The position numbers were made by a program, and so were the translations under genes. Shown one piece after another: positions 1 through 8,653 of a stretch of 64,000 bases of DNA (positions within the stretch are counted from its first letter, which is position 1; each line of letters begins with the position of its first letter). The notes beneath the pieces were generated by a model that was not told where the DNA came from, did not search any database, and was given only the letters and a program-made list of their open reading frames with translations. This DNA comes from Hyphomicrobiales bacterium (GTDB taxonomy: Bacteria; Pseudomonadota; Alphaproteobacteria; Rhizobiales; Xanthobacteraceae), in contig JAGXQU010000191.1 in assembly GCA_018335895.1 (NCBI GenBank), positions 25,239-89,238 of the forward strand, given 5' to 3'.

Positions 1-615
1 CTGGAAGCAGATGTGCTCGGCCGGATTTACCAGGCCCAGTTCCGCTTGCGTCCGGGCGATGGCCAAGGCGATGCGGCATATCTCGATCGTCAACCCTATT
101 TTCAGCGTATGCCGAGATTTCTGATCCATGAAACCGGCATTCATCTAATCGACGTTTTTCGATATCTGTTCGGTGAGGTCGACTCGGTGATCGCGGCCTT
201 GCGCAAGCTGAACTCCGCTATCTCCGGGGAGGACTCGGGAATCGTCATTTTTGACATGACTTCCGGCGCGCGATGCGTTTTTGATGGTAACCGGCTTGCT
301 GATCACGTAGCCGAAAACCGGCGACTGACGATGGGGGAGTTGCTTATCGAGGGATCCAAGGGATCACTGCGTCTCGACGGCGATGGCAACATCTGGATTC
401 GGTCTTTTCTTGCAAATGAGGAGCACAAACATCATTATGAATGGAGCAACGTCGATTTCGGCGGAGATTGCGTTTTTCGTTTTCAACGGCACGTCGTAGA
501 CCACCTTTTGCGCGGGGATGTCCTCCACAATTCCGCAGCCGATTACCTGACCAATATTCGCGTTGAGGAAGCCGTCTATGCCTCGAGCAAGCAAGGCTGC
601 CGTATCCCGATCTAA
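1..615 (+). CDS. Gfo/Idh/MocA family oxidoreductase, C-terminal part (5' end outside window)
   Basis: The frame is open from base 1, so the ORF-track GTG start at 13 is probably internal and the N-terminal Rossmann NAD(P)-binding domain lies upstream of the window. The visible ~200 residues match the C-terminal substrate/dimerisation domain of this family, with the hallmark HETGIHLIDVFRYLFGEV helix followed by beta strands (FDMTSGARCVFDGNR, EGSKGSLRLDG). Such enzymes oxidise or reduce sugars, inositols and sugar acids. The downstream regulator starts inside its 3' end (578), so the two are translationally linked. The adjacent OtnC-like aldolase suggests a sugar-acid substrate. The family is clear; the substrate is unknown. 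Confidence 0.82.
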   Translation: MEADVLGRIYQAQFRLRPGDGQGDAAYLDRQPYFQRMPRFLIHETGIHLIDVFRYLFGEVDSVIAALRKLNSAISGEDSGIVIFDMTSGARCVFDGNRLADHVAENRRLTMGELLIEGSKGSLRLDGDGNIWIRSFLANEEHKHHYEWSNVDFGGDCVFRFQRHVVDHLLRGDVLHNSAADYLTNIRVEEAVYASSKQGCRIPI

Positions 616-1309
616 AGCACGGCCGCCACGCGCGGTGCAGCGACCGGCACCGTCGGTCAGCGCCCGCGATGAAGCATATCTGGCCCTTAAGCGCCTGATC
701 ATGACCAATCAGATTTCCGCCGGTTCGCAGATTTTGGAATCGGAAGCCGCTGAGCGGCTGGGTATGAGCCGCACACCCGTACGCGAAGCAATGATCCGTC
801 TGGAGCAAGAGGGAATTGTCGAATTGCGCAGCAGGCACGGCATGCGCGTGCTTCCGCTCTCGGCTTCGGATATGCAGGAGATCTACGAGGTTCTCACCGC
901 TCTCGAGAGCACTGCAGCTGCAATCGTCGCATCTCGCGGCCTTAGCGATGAGGAGTTGCAACGTTTACGCGACGCGGTCAACGAAATGGATCGAGCGTTG
1001 GCGAAGGACGATCTTCTGCGTTGGAGCCAGGCTGACGAGACTTTTCATCTGCTACTCGTCGATCTGTCAGGTAACAGCCGGATCAGAACGTTTGTGGGTC
1101 AGGTCTGGGAACAGTCGAACCGGGCCCGACTTCTTACCTTGCGGCTTCGGCCCAAGCCGGTCGACTCAAATAAGGATCACGCAGCATTGGTTGATGCTAT
1201 CGCGCGTCGCGACCCGACTACGGCAAAAAAGGTGCACGAAGCGCACCGCAGACGCGCAGGGGCAATGCTGACGGCGCTTCTGGCCGAACACGGATTCAAG
1301 CAACTGTGA
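578..1309 (+). CDS. GntR family transcriptional regulator, FadR/FCD subfamily
   Basis: About 243 residues. An N-terminal winged helix-turn-helix (SAGSQILESEAAERLGMSRT, then PVREAMIRLEQEGIVE) is followed by an all-helical FCD ligand domain (EIYEVLTALESTAAAIVASR, FHLLLVDLSGN). FCD domains usually bind a metal and a carboxylate effector. The track start at 563 is a TTG; I prefer ATG 578 because GAGGAA sits 7 bases upstream. The gene overlaps the dehydrogenase 3' end and the following aldolase (GTGA overlap), so it is part of the operon it probably regulates. The effector is likely a sugar acid handled by its neighbours (inference). Confidence 0.88.
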   Translation: MPRASKAAVSRSKARPPRAVQRPAPSVSARDEAYLALKRLIMTNQISAGSQILESEAAERLGMSRTPVREAMIRLEQEGIVELRSRHGMRVLPLSASDMQEIYEVLTALESTAAAIVASRGLSDEELQRLRDAVNEMDRALAKDDLLRWSQADETFHLLLVDLSGNSRIRTFVGQVWEQSNRARLLTLRLRPKPVDSNKDHAALVDAIARRDPTTAKKVHEAHRRRAGAMLTALLAEHGFKQL

Positions 1310-1962
1310 GCGGGACTGAAGACCAGGCCAGAGAGGCTCTCGTTGGATTCGCAAAGTCACTCTTTGCGAGAGGCTTCACAGTCGGTTCGTCGGGCAATAT
1401 TTCGGTACGGCTAAAAGACGGATTTCTGGTTACGCCGACCAATAGCTGCTTCGGCGATCTTCACGCCGAGGACATTTCCAAGCTCGGGGCAGACGGAACA
1501 CACGTGAGCGGAAGGCAGCCTTCGAAAGAATGGGCGATGCATAAGGCGATGCTCGACACCCGGCCAAACGACAACGCCGTCGTCCATCTGCATTCGACTT
1601 ATGCGACCGCGCTGTCCTGCTTGGATGGACTCGATGAGAACGATTGTATCCCTCCACTGACTCCCTACTTCATCATGAGGGTGGGCAGAGCAAAGCTGCT
1701 TCCCTATTTCAGACCCGGATCAAGCGAGATTGCCGCTGCATTGTCCGCTCTGAATGGGCAATACACAGGAGTTCTCCTCGCGAATCACGGTCCAGTCGTA
1801 TGCGGTGCATCTCTAGCGGACGCAGTATATGCCGCCGAAGAGATGGAAGAAGCCAGCAAGATTGCCATGCTGACAAATCGCTTGGCGGTTCGTTCGCTCT
1901 CCGCTGAACAGATCGATGACTTGATCGCAACGTTCGGAAAGCCGTTTCCCCTTAAACGGTAG
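1306..1962 (+). CDS. Class II aldolase/adducin family protein, OtnC-like (3-oxo-tetronate 4-phosphate decarboxylase type)
   Basis: 218 residues, the usual length for small class II aldolases. Visible motifs are the phosphate-binding GSSGNISVR near residue 25, the metal-binding VHLHSTYATALSCL around residue 95, and NHGPVVCG with a following helix EEMEEASKIAML. The stretch LTPYFIMRVGRAKLLPYFRPG resembles OtnC proteins, which decarboxylate 3-oxo-tetronate 4-phosphate in tetronate breakdown. The GTG start overlaps the regulator's TGA. No OtnK-type kinase or OtnI isomerase is visible, so the pathway may continue upstream of the window. An L-fuculose-phosphate aldolase-like role is the alternative. 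Confidence 0.8.
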   Translation: MSGTEDQAREALVGFAKSLFARGFTVGSSGNISVRLKDGFLVTPTNSCFGDLHAEDISKLGADGTHVSGRQPSKEWAMHKAMLDTRPNDNAVVHLHSTYATALSCLDGLDENDCIPPLTPYFIMRVGRAKLLPYFRPGSSEIAAALSALNGQYTGVLLANHGPVVCGASLADAVYAAEEMEEASKIAMLTNRLAVRSLSAEQIDDLIATFGKPFPLKR

Positions 1963-1990
1963 AACTCGGATCGCGTGGGGGACGGCCTAA

Positions 1991-3049
1991 CTATTTCGCG
2001 GGAATTCGAACTGTCGAAAGGTCAACTCCTACCACTATGGTCCCCTCAAACCCTCCTGCCATCGCGGCGCTCTTATAGTCGGCCTCTGTCAATGGACCGT
2101 TCGGAATCCTGTATGGACCGTGACGTTGCGCCCCAAGAGACGGTGCCAGATGCGTTAGCATCAGATACTTTATCCCTGCACGCTTTGCCATTGCACCGAG
2201 ATCGGTAGTCCCGGATTGACGATAGTAGATCGAAGCAGGCATTCCACTAGTGTTATCTGGTGCCATCACCGGGTGCATGGTTGAGTGCACGAGAATATCG
2301 GCGCCGCGAGCAAGCCTTTCCACTTGTTCCGAAGTGGACGTCGCACGAGGTGGCGTGACGACGTCGTTGCCGGCATCCCCGCCGATTACGACGCTGCCCG
2401 CGGGCGTATCAACACGGTACGAAGCATGCCCTGGAATATGATTGGAGCGAATTGCGCTGACTTTCACCTCTCCCGAGGACCACACGACTTGCACATCGTT
2501 CTTCGGCTCGAACGTGATCAGATTTACGATATCAGCGGGGCCGCCTGGTAGCCGCGTCTTGTCCTCAGCAATTCGTTGCGCAATCTCGCCAGACTGAATG
2601 AGAGGGTCCCCGATATGCTGAACAAATTTTGAACAGCTAAGTGTATGCCCCAATGGGGATAATGCGTTTACGCTGCAGACAACATCCAACTTGGGGCCGG
2701 TAGAGTTGTAGTTCCATCTCAGCTGAGCAATCTCGGAGAATCCCTCAGTATGATCGGAATGCATATGAGTAAAGAATATTGCCTTTAATTGCGCGGGTAC
2801 TACGCCTACTTGCGACATTCGCAACAGAGAGCCTCGCCCCGCATCAAATTGCAGCTGGACGGCGTTGCAATTGTTTGAGTCATCACCGTATCGAACAAGC
2901 GTTCCCGCACCAGCGACACCGTTAAAGATGGGTGGTCCGCTTTGTGTGCCTGTCAGGGTTACAATCAAACATGGCGCGGCTTGCGCAGCTGCTGACAAGC
3001 ACGCCGTCCAAACCATGCTTGCAACCGCCAAAAGGAAATGTTGACGCAT
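1991..3049 (-). CDS. Exported metallo-beta-lactamase fold hydrolase
   Basis: 352 residues beginning with a clear Sec signal peptide (LLAVASMVWTACLSAAAQA, cleavage near residue 25), so it acts in the periplasm or outside. The di-zinc signature is present as THMHSDHTEG, with further likely metal ligands in VIGGDAGND and a C-terminal LTHLAPS. The early VRYGDDSNNCNAVQLQFDAGRG region resembles RNase Z/arylsulfatase-like members rather than true beta-lactamases. It converges on the aldolase gene with only 28 bases between stops and is divergent from the GntR gene at 3338. The substrate is unknown; a lactone or ester of an aromatic or sugar metabolite would fit the context. Confidence 0.78.
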   Translation of the reverse strand: MRQHFLLAVASMVWTACLSAAAQAAPCLIVTLTGTQSGPPIFNGVAGAGTLVRYGDDSNNCNAVQLQFDAGRGSLLRMSQVGVVPAQLKAIFFTHMHSDHTEGFSEIAQLRWNYNSTGPKLDVVCSVNALSPLGHTLSCSKFVQHIGDPLIQSGEIAQRIAEDKTRLPGGPADIVNLITFEPKNDVQVVWSSGEVKVSAIRSNHIPGHASYRVDTPAGSVVIGGDAGNDVVTPPRATSTSEQVERLARGADILVHSTMHPVMAPDNTSGMPASIYYRQSGTTDLGAMAKRAGIKYLMLTHLAPSLGAQRHGPYRIPNGPLTEADYKSAAMAGGFEGTIVVGVDLSTVRIPAK

Positions 3050-3337
3050 ATATATTCTCCCCTGCTTGAGACGCGCACATTCAACCGATCACTGTCTAGA
3101 CTCTAACCGACTCTGGATCGTCCTCTGTCGTGTAGCGACACACTTACGCGGTATGACATCATCCTCCCCCTACCTCACCGAAGCGGAAAAGTCTGGACGC
3201 AGCCATTCGCTCCGATTGACCGACTACCACCTAGCTGTAAGCGCTCGTTCCAAAAAAAATATCTCTTGCTACACTGCTCGCTTGGCTTAAGATTCATTCG
3301 CGCGTATCCACTGACTAACTTTGCAGTCGCCAAATCC

Positions 3338-4102
3338 ATGCCGCAAAAGATCATTCCTCCTGCAACCGGCCATTCCCAACGGACGTCGACCGAAGACTCG
3401 CGCGCTCGAATTGCAGATGAAGTTGAAATGCTTTCCGAAGACTCCGAATCGGCGGGCTCGCTGACACGAGCCGCATACTTGCGCCTTCGACAGGACATTC
3501 TCTCGGGCGACTTGCCGCCAGGAAAAAAACTGAGGCTAGGGGATTTAAAAGAGTTGTACGGCATCGGGATCAGTCCGCTTCGGGAGGCGCTGAATCTTCT
3601 CACGACATTTGATCTTGTCGAGAGGATTGAGCAACGCGGCTTCCGGGTCGCCAGCGTTGGAAGAGAAGAGTTTAGAGATGTTCTGGAGTTCCGTTGCTGG
3701 CTGGAAGACCGGATGTTGCGGGAGGCCATTGTTCGCGGAGACGCGTCCTGGGAGGAAGCCGTTCTTCTTGCCGGCCATCGCCTCGCTCGCGCGCCCCGGG
3801 GCAATGCCAAAGACTCCTCCGTATCCACACGATGGGAAGCGCTTCATAAGGCATTTCATCTTTCACTGGTTTCCGCCTGTGGCTCGCCTTTGATGTTGCG
3901 TACGTGGCATCAGCTTTATGACCTCAATATCCGCTATCGCCGGCTGGCCGCCCCGGAGGCTTATCCCGCGCGCGACATCAATGCCGAGCATAAATCAATC
4001 CTGGAAGCAGTCCTCTCGCGCGATGCTGACGCTGCGGTTGCCGTTTTGCTCGACCATTACCGAACGACTGGAAAGTATCTTTCAACACAGCTCAATACCT
4101 AA
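3338..4102 (+). CDS. GntR family transcriptional regulator, FCD subfamily
   Basis: 254 residues from ATG 3338. The longer track ORF begins at a TTG with no family-like sequence, and the first 24 residues are probably not translated. The winged HTH (LRQDILSGDLPPGKKLRLGD, GISPLREALNLLTT) is preceded by a 45-residue polar tail, longer than usual. The FCD domain follows (FRDVLEFRCWLEDRMLREAI, AEHKSILEAVLSRDADAAV). It lies between the divergent hydrolase gene and, tail to tail, the dioxygenase/TRAP operon, making it the likely local regulator of one or both. No good Shine-Dalgarno precedes the ATG. The effector is unknown. Confidence 0.87.
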   Translation: MPQKIIPPATGHSQRTSTEDSRARIADEVEMLSEDSESAGSLTRAAYLRLRQDILSGDLPPGKKLRLGDLKELYGIGISPLREALNLLTTFDLVERIEQRGFRVASVGREEFRDVLEFRCWLEDRMLREAIVRGDASWEEAVLLAGHRLARAPRGNAKDSSVSTRWEALHKAFHLSLVSACGSPLMLRTWHQLYDLNIRYRRLAAPEAYPARDINAEHKSILEAVLSRDADAAVAVLLDHYRTTGKYLSTQLNT

Positions 4103-4167
4103 TTTCTCCGACTATCCTGACTAGCGCGGTCGCTCACATTCTTGACGTTCATTGTCAATCTGCTTCC

Positions 4168-5043
4168 CTACTCTTTGGGTTCTGGCGCGAGGACGAAGTC
4201 GAACTCAACTCGTGAATACGGTGTTGGCAGAGTGTCTCTAATCTGCAGTTCCGCCGGCAGTTCCTGTCTGCTCTCACTACTCTCATAGTTTACGCAAAGC
4301 GCTGTTCTTACGCCGAACACGGCATCCACTTCGATATAGGGATCATCACTCGGAAATATCTCCGTCACGAGTGTTCGAAATCCCGGCGCGGAAATGATGA
4401 AGTGAATATGGGACGGCCGCCATGGCGTGCGGCCTGTCGAACGCAGAAGCTCTCCTACTGGGCCATCGTCCGGAACCGTGTAAGGAGCAGGCCGGATCGT
4501 ACTGAACAGATATCGTCCGTCATCGCGGCAAGCGAGGCGACCGCGAAGGTTATAGTCCCGCTGCGAAGCATCCTGGTTCGAATACAATCCATTGTCTGCC
4601 GTTTGCCAGATTTCCATTGAGGCAGCCAACGGCTCTCCGGAGACGCTGCGAACGGTTCCGGAGAAAACGACGGCTTCTCCTTGATTGTCCCGTATAAAGT
4701 CTCCGCCGAACGGAATTTCGGGGGCTCCTAGAATATGGAAGGGACCGAGAACGCTTGCGGGGGTGGCCCCGGGCAGCGAATTGACCATGTCCACCAGCGA
4801 TGAGACGCCGAGAACGTCGGAGAACAGAACGAATTCGTTACGTTCGTGATCTGTTATTTTGCCTGCCGCCGTCAGTAGCTCCAAGGCGCGGCGCCATTCC
4901 GCGTGCGTGAGTTTGGTTTCTCGAATAAACCCATGCAGGTGCACGACGAGCCGCTCGAGAATTGTCTTCAACCGCGGATCAGTTTCAGGCCCGCAATAAC
5001 CGAGAAATGCGTCGGTAATTGAGATCTGGTCGATATTTCGCAT
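4168..5043 (-). CDS. Intradiol ring-cleavage dioxygenase, hydroxyquinol 1,2-dioxygenase type
   Basis: 291 residues with the N-terminal helical dimerisation domain (ERLVVHLHGFIRETKLTHAEW) and the catalytic beta-sandwich. The four non-haem Fe(III) ligands are visible: Tyr in NGLYSNQD, Tyr in RPAPYTVP, and both His in PSHIHF. VLGPFHI and WRPSHIHF strongly resemble hydroxyquinol and chlorocatechol dioxygenases, which cleave between two adjacent hydroxyls to give maleylacetate or a cis,cis-muconate. It is the last gene of the leftward operon, 14 bases after dctM. No maleylacetate reductase or muconate cycloisomerase is visible nearby, so the product must be processed elsewhere or by the FAH-family enzyme of the operon (inference). 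Confidence 0.9.
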   Translation of the reverse strand: MRNIDQISITDAFLGYCGPETDPRLKTILERLVVHLHGFIRETKLTHAEWRRALELLTAAGKITDHERNEFVLFSDVLGVSSLVDMVNSLPGATPASVLGPFHILGAPEIPFGGDFIRDNQGEAVVFSGTVRSVSGEPLAASMEIWQTADNGLYSNQDASQRDYNLRGRLACRDDGRYLFSTIRPAPYTVPDDGPVGELLRSTGRTPWRPSHIHFIISAPGFRTLVTEIFPSDDPYIEVDAVFGVRTALCVNYESSESRQELPAELQIRDTLPTPYSRVEFDFVLAPEPKE

Positions 5044-5057
5044 CGTTAAAGCACTCG

Positions 5058-6377
5058 CTATTTCAGGAGTCCTGTGCTGAGCACAGGAAAGATGATCAGA
5101 AGTATGAGCACCCCAAGCATGACAACCGCGAACGGAAATGCGCCCCTAAAGACGTCCGCGAGCGAAATATCGGACCGGTCGAGCGCAGCCCTGATAACAA
5201 AACAAGAAATGCCAAAGGGCGGTGTAAGCAGCCCAATCTCAGCGCCGACCACCGTAATAATCCCAAACCAGACAAGGCTGTAACCGAACTCTTCAACAGC
5301 CTTCATAAACAGGGGCGCGCAGATCAGAATGATGGAAGACGTATCGATAATTGTGCCGAGGAATAGAAGCAGAACTACGTAGATCGCCATCAGCCAAAAG
5401 AAACTGATGCTCGAATCGGAAAGCCAGGCGCTCAGCATTGATGGCAGTCCGGCTATTCCGAGCATCCGGCTATACATGGTTGCGGCCATGATCAAGAACA
5501 GGATGCTCGCTGTAATGTGCCCGGTATCGATCAACAATTCCTTGAACGCAGCAAGACTCAGCCGTCGCTGAAGTCCGATCAGAAACGCAACAAACGCACC
5601 GGCCGCTCCGGCCTCCGAAGCGGTAACGATGCCGCTATAAATTCCGCCGAGGACAATCACAATCAGAAGAACGAGCGGAAGCGCTTTTGCGATCAGCGCT
5701 CCCAGCGGCAAAGTGGGAATATCGTCTTGCCGATTTGTTGCAACAGCGCCCGTCCCGATGAACTGCGGCGTAAGATATGTCATCGCGATGATGGCCACGA
5801 TGAAGGCTGCTGCGAGGAGAAGTCCGGGCACGACGCCCGCCAGAAACATGTCGCCAACGCTTTGCTCGGCGACGAAGGCATAGATGATGAGCATGACGCT
5901 CGGCGGAATCAGCATTCCCAACACCGAACTGCCTGCGACAACACCTACGGCGAAGCGCTTCGAGTAATTGAAACGGATCATCTCCGGCACAGAAACTCGT
6001 GTAAACACGGATGCGGACGCGATCGAAGACCCGGTCACGGCTGCAAAAGCGGTATTTGCAACGACCGTTGTTATCCCAAGACCGCCGCGAACCCGCGCGA
6101 AAAGTTGGAATGCAACGTCATATATGTCCTTACCCATGCCGGTCTTGCCAACGATGAGCCCCATTAGAACGAAGGTCGGGATACTGGCGAAGTCGTAAGA
6201 CTTGATCGCGTCATTGACAGCAAGCGTCAGCAGGCTAACCGCAATCGCCGGGTCACCTTTCAGGATCCAAACGCCGACAAAGGAAACCGCTGCAAGTGCA
6301 ATCCCGACATACACGCCCGCGTAAATCAGAATTACGATCAAGACGAGCGAAGCAAACCCCAGAAGGAATGGGTCCAT
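5058..6377 (-). CDS. dctM: TRAP transporter large permease subunit (DctM family)
   Basis: 439 residues from ATG 6377; the track ORF runs 55 residues further upstream into unlikely sequence, while GAGGGGG precedes the chosen ATG. It is a polytopic inner-membrane protein with about 11-12 hydrophobic segments. Family motifs include PTFVLMGLIVGKTGM, the GSSIASASVFTRVSVPEM loop and GMLIPPSVMLIIYAF. With DctQ it forms the Na+-dependent membrane part of a TRAP importer that takes substrate from the periplasmic DctP protein. All three components are adjacent here. The neighbouring ring-cleavage dioxygenase suggests an aromatic or organic acid substrate (inference). Confidence 0.93.
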   Translation of the reverse strand: MDPFLLGFASLVLIVILIYAGVYVGIALAAVSFVGVWILKGDPAIAVSLLTLAVNDAIKSYDFASIPTFVLMGLIVGKTGMGKDIYDVAFQLFARVRGGLGITTVVANTAFAAVTGSSIASASVFTRVSVPEMIRFNYSKRFAVGVVAGSSVLGMLIPPSVMLIIYAFVAEQSVGDMFLAGVVPGLLLAAAFIVAIIAMTYLTPQFIGTGAVATNRQDDIPTLPLGALIAKALPLVLLIVIVLGGIYSGIVTASEAGAAGAFVAFLIGLQRRLSLAAFKELLIDTGHITASILFLIMAATMYSRMLGIAGLPSMLSAWLSDSSISFFWLMAIYVVLLLFLGTIIDTSSIILICAPLFMKAVEEFGYSLVWFGIITVVGAEIGLLTPPFGISCFVIRAALDRSDISLADVFRGAFPFAVVMLGVLILLIIFPVLSTGLLK

Positions 6378-6420
6378 CAGGGCCGCCCCCTCAGGTATCG
6401 GTTTGTTGCTCCCAAACAAC

Positions 6421-6981
6421 TCAAGGCTGGGACTCCTGCATTGGCACCCGTTCCCCCAGACCATCTTCCGCAAGGCGCCCTCGCAGAATGCGAACAGCGC
6501 GCCGAAGGAAAGCCAGTGCTGCAACCAGCGATCCGAACACAATCATTGCTTTGATCGGCCACTCCGGAAAATGAAACACGCCGCGCGTGCCAATGTACTG
6601 TCCTCGTTCATAAGCTTTAATCATGAGCGGTAGTGTTCCGAATGCGATAAGCGACATCACGACCACTCCCAGCAGCTCGAAGCCGGCGACAATCCATCGG
6701 CCGTAGGAACGGCCGCCATCAAGCCAGCCCTGAATATACCCATCCGAGCGCGTGAGCTTTCCGAGGCGAATGGTATCTCCGAGTTGGCAGAAGACGATCA
6801 TTGTCATCGATATCGCAACAATCTCGACGGCACCTGCGAGCGGCTTGTTCAAGAATGACCGCCCGAAGGCATCGAAATTTATGAGAACCACAAGAAACAG
6901 CACCCAGCCAGCGCCCAGCAGATTCATTCCGGAAATGAATCTGCTAAGCAAGTTGGCCTTGGCTCCAGATTTAAAACGCAA
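6421..6981 (-). CDS. dctQ: TRAP transporter small permease subunit (DctQ family)
   Basis: 186 residues with four transmembrane helices (AGWVLFLVVLINFDAFGRSF, VEIVAISMTMIVFCQLGDTI, GFELLGVVVMSLIAFGTLPL, MIVFGSLVAALAFL), typical of DctQ. The start is TTG 6981, supported by a GGAG 9 bases upstream. An R-x-F-L-N-x-P segment after helix 1 and the cytoplasmic loop GDTIRLGKLTRSD are usual for the family. It lies between dctP and dctM with short gaps of about 40 bases, so it belongs to the same operon and pairs with those subunits. Confidence 0.9.
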   Translation of the reverse strand: MRFKSGAKANLLSRFISGMNLLGAGWVLFLVVLINFDAFGRSFLNKPLAGAVEIVAISMTMIVFCQLGDTIRLGKLTRSDGYIQGWLDGGRSYGRWIVAGFELLGVVVMSLIAFGTLPLMIKAYERGQYIGTRGVFHFPEWPIKAMIVFGSLVAALAFLRRAVRILRGRLAEDGLGERVPMQESQP

Positions 6982-7020
6982 TTGCGTTTCTCCAGCGGAT
7001 GGTGCGGTTGTTGCCCTTGG

Positions 7021-8124
7021 TTACGCTTTGTCCCAGTCCCGTAACGGCTTCTCGCCTGCTGCTCGAAGCGCGTTCATGTAGTGGCTGACCATCGCCTTGG
7101 CTGGAATTCCCTTCTCCTCGAGACGAGCGCTCCACTCCGCCGCAAGGTTCGGAATCTTGTCCGCCCAAGCTTTTCGATCGGCATCTGACAACCGCGTAAT
7201 CTTCCCGCCTTTCGCTACGTATTCAGCCTCCGCCTTCGCAGCGAGTTGGACCGCCTCTTCTGCGAGACGATCACGATATGCGACAGCCACGTCCTTCAGG
7301 GTAGTCTGAACTTCGGGAGGCAGTTTCGCCCAGCTCGCTTTGTTGACGGTGAGCGATTTGTTGATCGCGCCGCCGGTTTCGACCTTCAGAACATGTGGTG
7401 CAACTTCGTGGAATTTGAACGTGTTGGCACCTTCCATCCAAAGCATGGCCCCATCAACGACGCCGCTATTCAGATTATTGTAATAGGTGGCCGAGCTTCC
7501 GGACACGCCAACAGCGCCAATCGGCGGCAAGTAGCGCGCGTTGATGCCTGCAACGTTGATTTTGCGCCCGTTTAGATCGGCGATCGAAGCGGCTGGCCGC
7601 TTCAGGAAGAGATCATACGTGTCGAAGGTGGCCGCATTGGTCAGCAGCACCTGATTGGCCTGCTCGAACTGCTGACGGAACGCCGGAAACTTGTCGGCGA
7701 TCTCATCCATGATCTTGCCGATGAGTTTCGGATTGCTGCTCGCGAACGGCACGTAGAACGGCAGATTATTTAGTGGCAACTTATCGCTGTAGAAAACCGT
7801 GGTAACGATAGCCATGTCGCCGAGACCGCTTTCCACGCCCTCGAGCACACCTTGGGGCTTAACGATCTGACCAGACCAGGCTTGAGTCCAGTCAATCTTA
7901 TACTTTCCTGACTTCGCAAGACGCCGGTCAACCTCCGGAATGAAATAGTCCGAAAACTCGCGAAGCCAAAGCACGCGCGGCGGATAGCCGTCCATCGCAG
8001 TGAGCTTGATCGTTTGAGGCTGCTGGCCGAAACCCGGAACGGGCAACAATGCAGCAGCGCCTCCCGCCAACACGGCGCGGCGGCTCAGCTTGACGGTGCG
8101 GACCACTTGTTTGCTGTTTGACAT
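7021..8124 (-). CDS. dctP: TRAP transporter substrate-binding protein (DctP family)
   Basis: 367 residues with a twin-arginine-like N terminus (KLSRRAVLAGGAAALL) and cleavage near PGFGQ, so a periplasmic protein probably exported by Tat. It has the DctP fold, with conserved segments such as RPAASIADLNGRKINVAG and MLWMEGANTFKFHEVAPHVL, and the usual long C-terminal helices. A clear GGGGAGAG ribosome site precedes ATG 8124. It delivers substrate to the DctQM pair encoded just downstream. It is only distantly like the two TakP-type proteins at 25566-27958. The ligand cannot be read from sequence. Confidence 0.9.
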   Translation of the reverse strand: MSNSKQVVRTVKLSRRAVLAGGAAALLPVPGFGQQPQTIKLTAMDGYPPRVLWLREFSDYFIPEVDRRLAKSGKYKIDWTQAWSGQIVKPQGVLEGVESGLGDMAIVTTVFYSDKLPLNNLPFYVPFASSNPKLIGKIMDEIADKFPAFRQQFEQANQVLLTNAATFDTYDLFLKRPAASIADLNGRKINVAGINARYLPPIGAVGVSGSSATYYNNLNSGVVDGAMLWMEGANTFKFHEVAPHVLKVETGGAINKSLTVNKASWAKLPPEVQTTLKDVAVAYRDRLAEEAVQLAAKAEAEYVAKGGKITRLSDADRKAWADKIPNLAAEWSARLEEKGIPAKAMVSHYMNALRAAGEKPLRDWDKA

Positions 8125-8178
8125 TAGTTCTCTCCCCAGTTTTCGTCTTTTGATATTCTTTGACAGCTCAATTCAGCG

Positions 8179-8649
8179 CTAACCTGTACGTGCCAGCCAG
8201 TTTTCCTCGATTACCGTTCCCGCAGCACGAAAGAGTTTGGCTAACGGGCAGAACTTCGCGACCTCGCCGGCGACCGTGGCGAGTTCCGATGCCGACGCAG
8301 GACCGTCGGATTTAACTTCAAGAACAATCTTCAAGAATGGAACATCGATTTCTTCCTGAAGCAGCACGCCCCGCCGATCGAACTCGCACGCCAAGTTTAT
8401 CGATAGATTTCCGATGTCGACCCCAAGTTTATGTGCAGCCTTGTGTGCAATCACATTCGTGCAGGCGATCAGCGCCGCCATGGCGGTTTCGGTTGGCGAC
8501 GGGCCGAGGTTGGTGCCACCACGCTCCTTGGGTTCGTCAACCGTGACCCCTACATCCCGCACACGAATATCGGTGCGTGCGTGCCCATTGCCGATCCCTG
8601 CCAACCGTATAGTGACGAGCGTTTTTTCTCGAATATTGACCATGTGCAT
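8179..8649 (-). CDS. OsmC family protein
   Basis: 156 residues matching the OsmC/Ohr fold, with the two conserved cysteines in LIACTNVIAHKAAHKLG and KFCPLAKLFRAAG, plus the typical GPSPTETAMAALIACTN segment. Many OsmC proteins reduce organic hydroperoxides through this cysteine pair, but divergent members exist in catabolic operons with unknown roles. Two nearby ATGs (8649 and 8643) are possible starts. It lies 4 bases after the RutE-like gene in the same operon. It may protect against peroxides formed during aromatic oxidation (inference). Confidence 0.85.
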   Translation of the reverse strand: MHMVNIREKTLVTIRLAGIGNGHARTDIRVRDVGVTVDEPKERGGTNLGPSPTETAMAALIACTNVIAHKAAHKLGVDIGNLSINLACEFDRRGVLLQEEIDVPFLKIVLEVKSDGPASASELATVAGEVAKFCPLAKLFRAAGTVIEENWLARTG

Positions 8650-8653
8650 CGCC

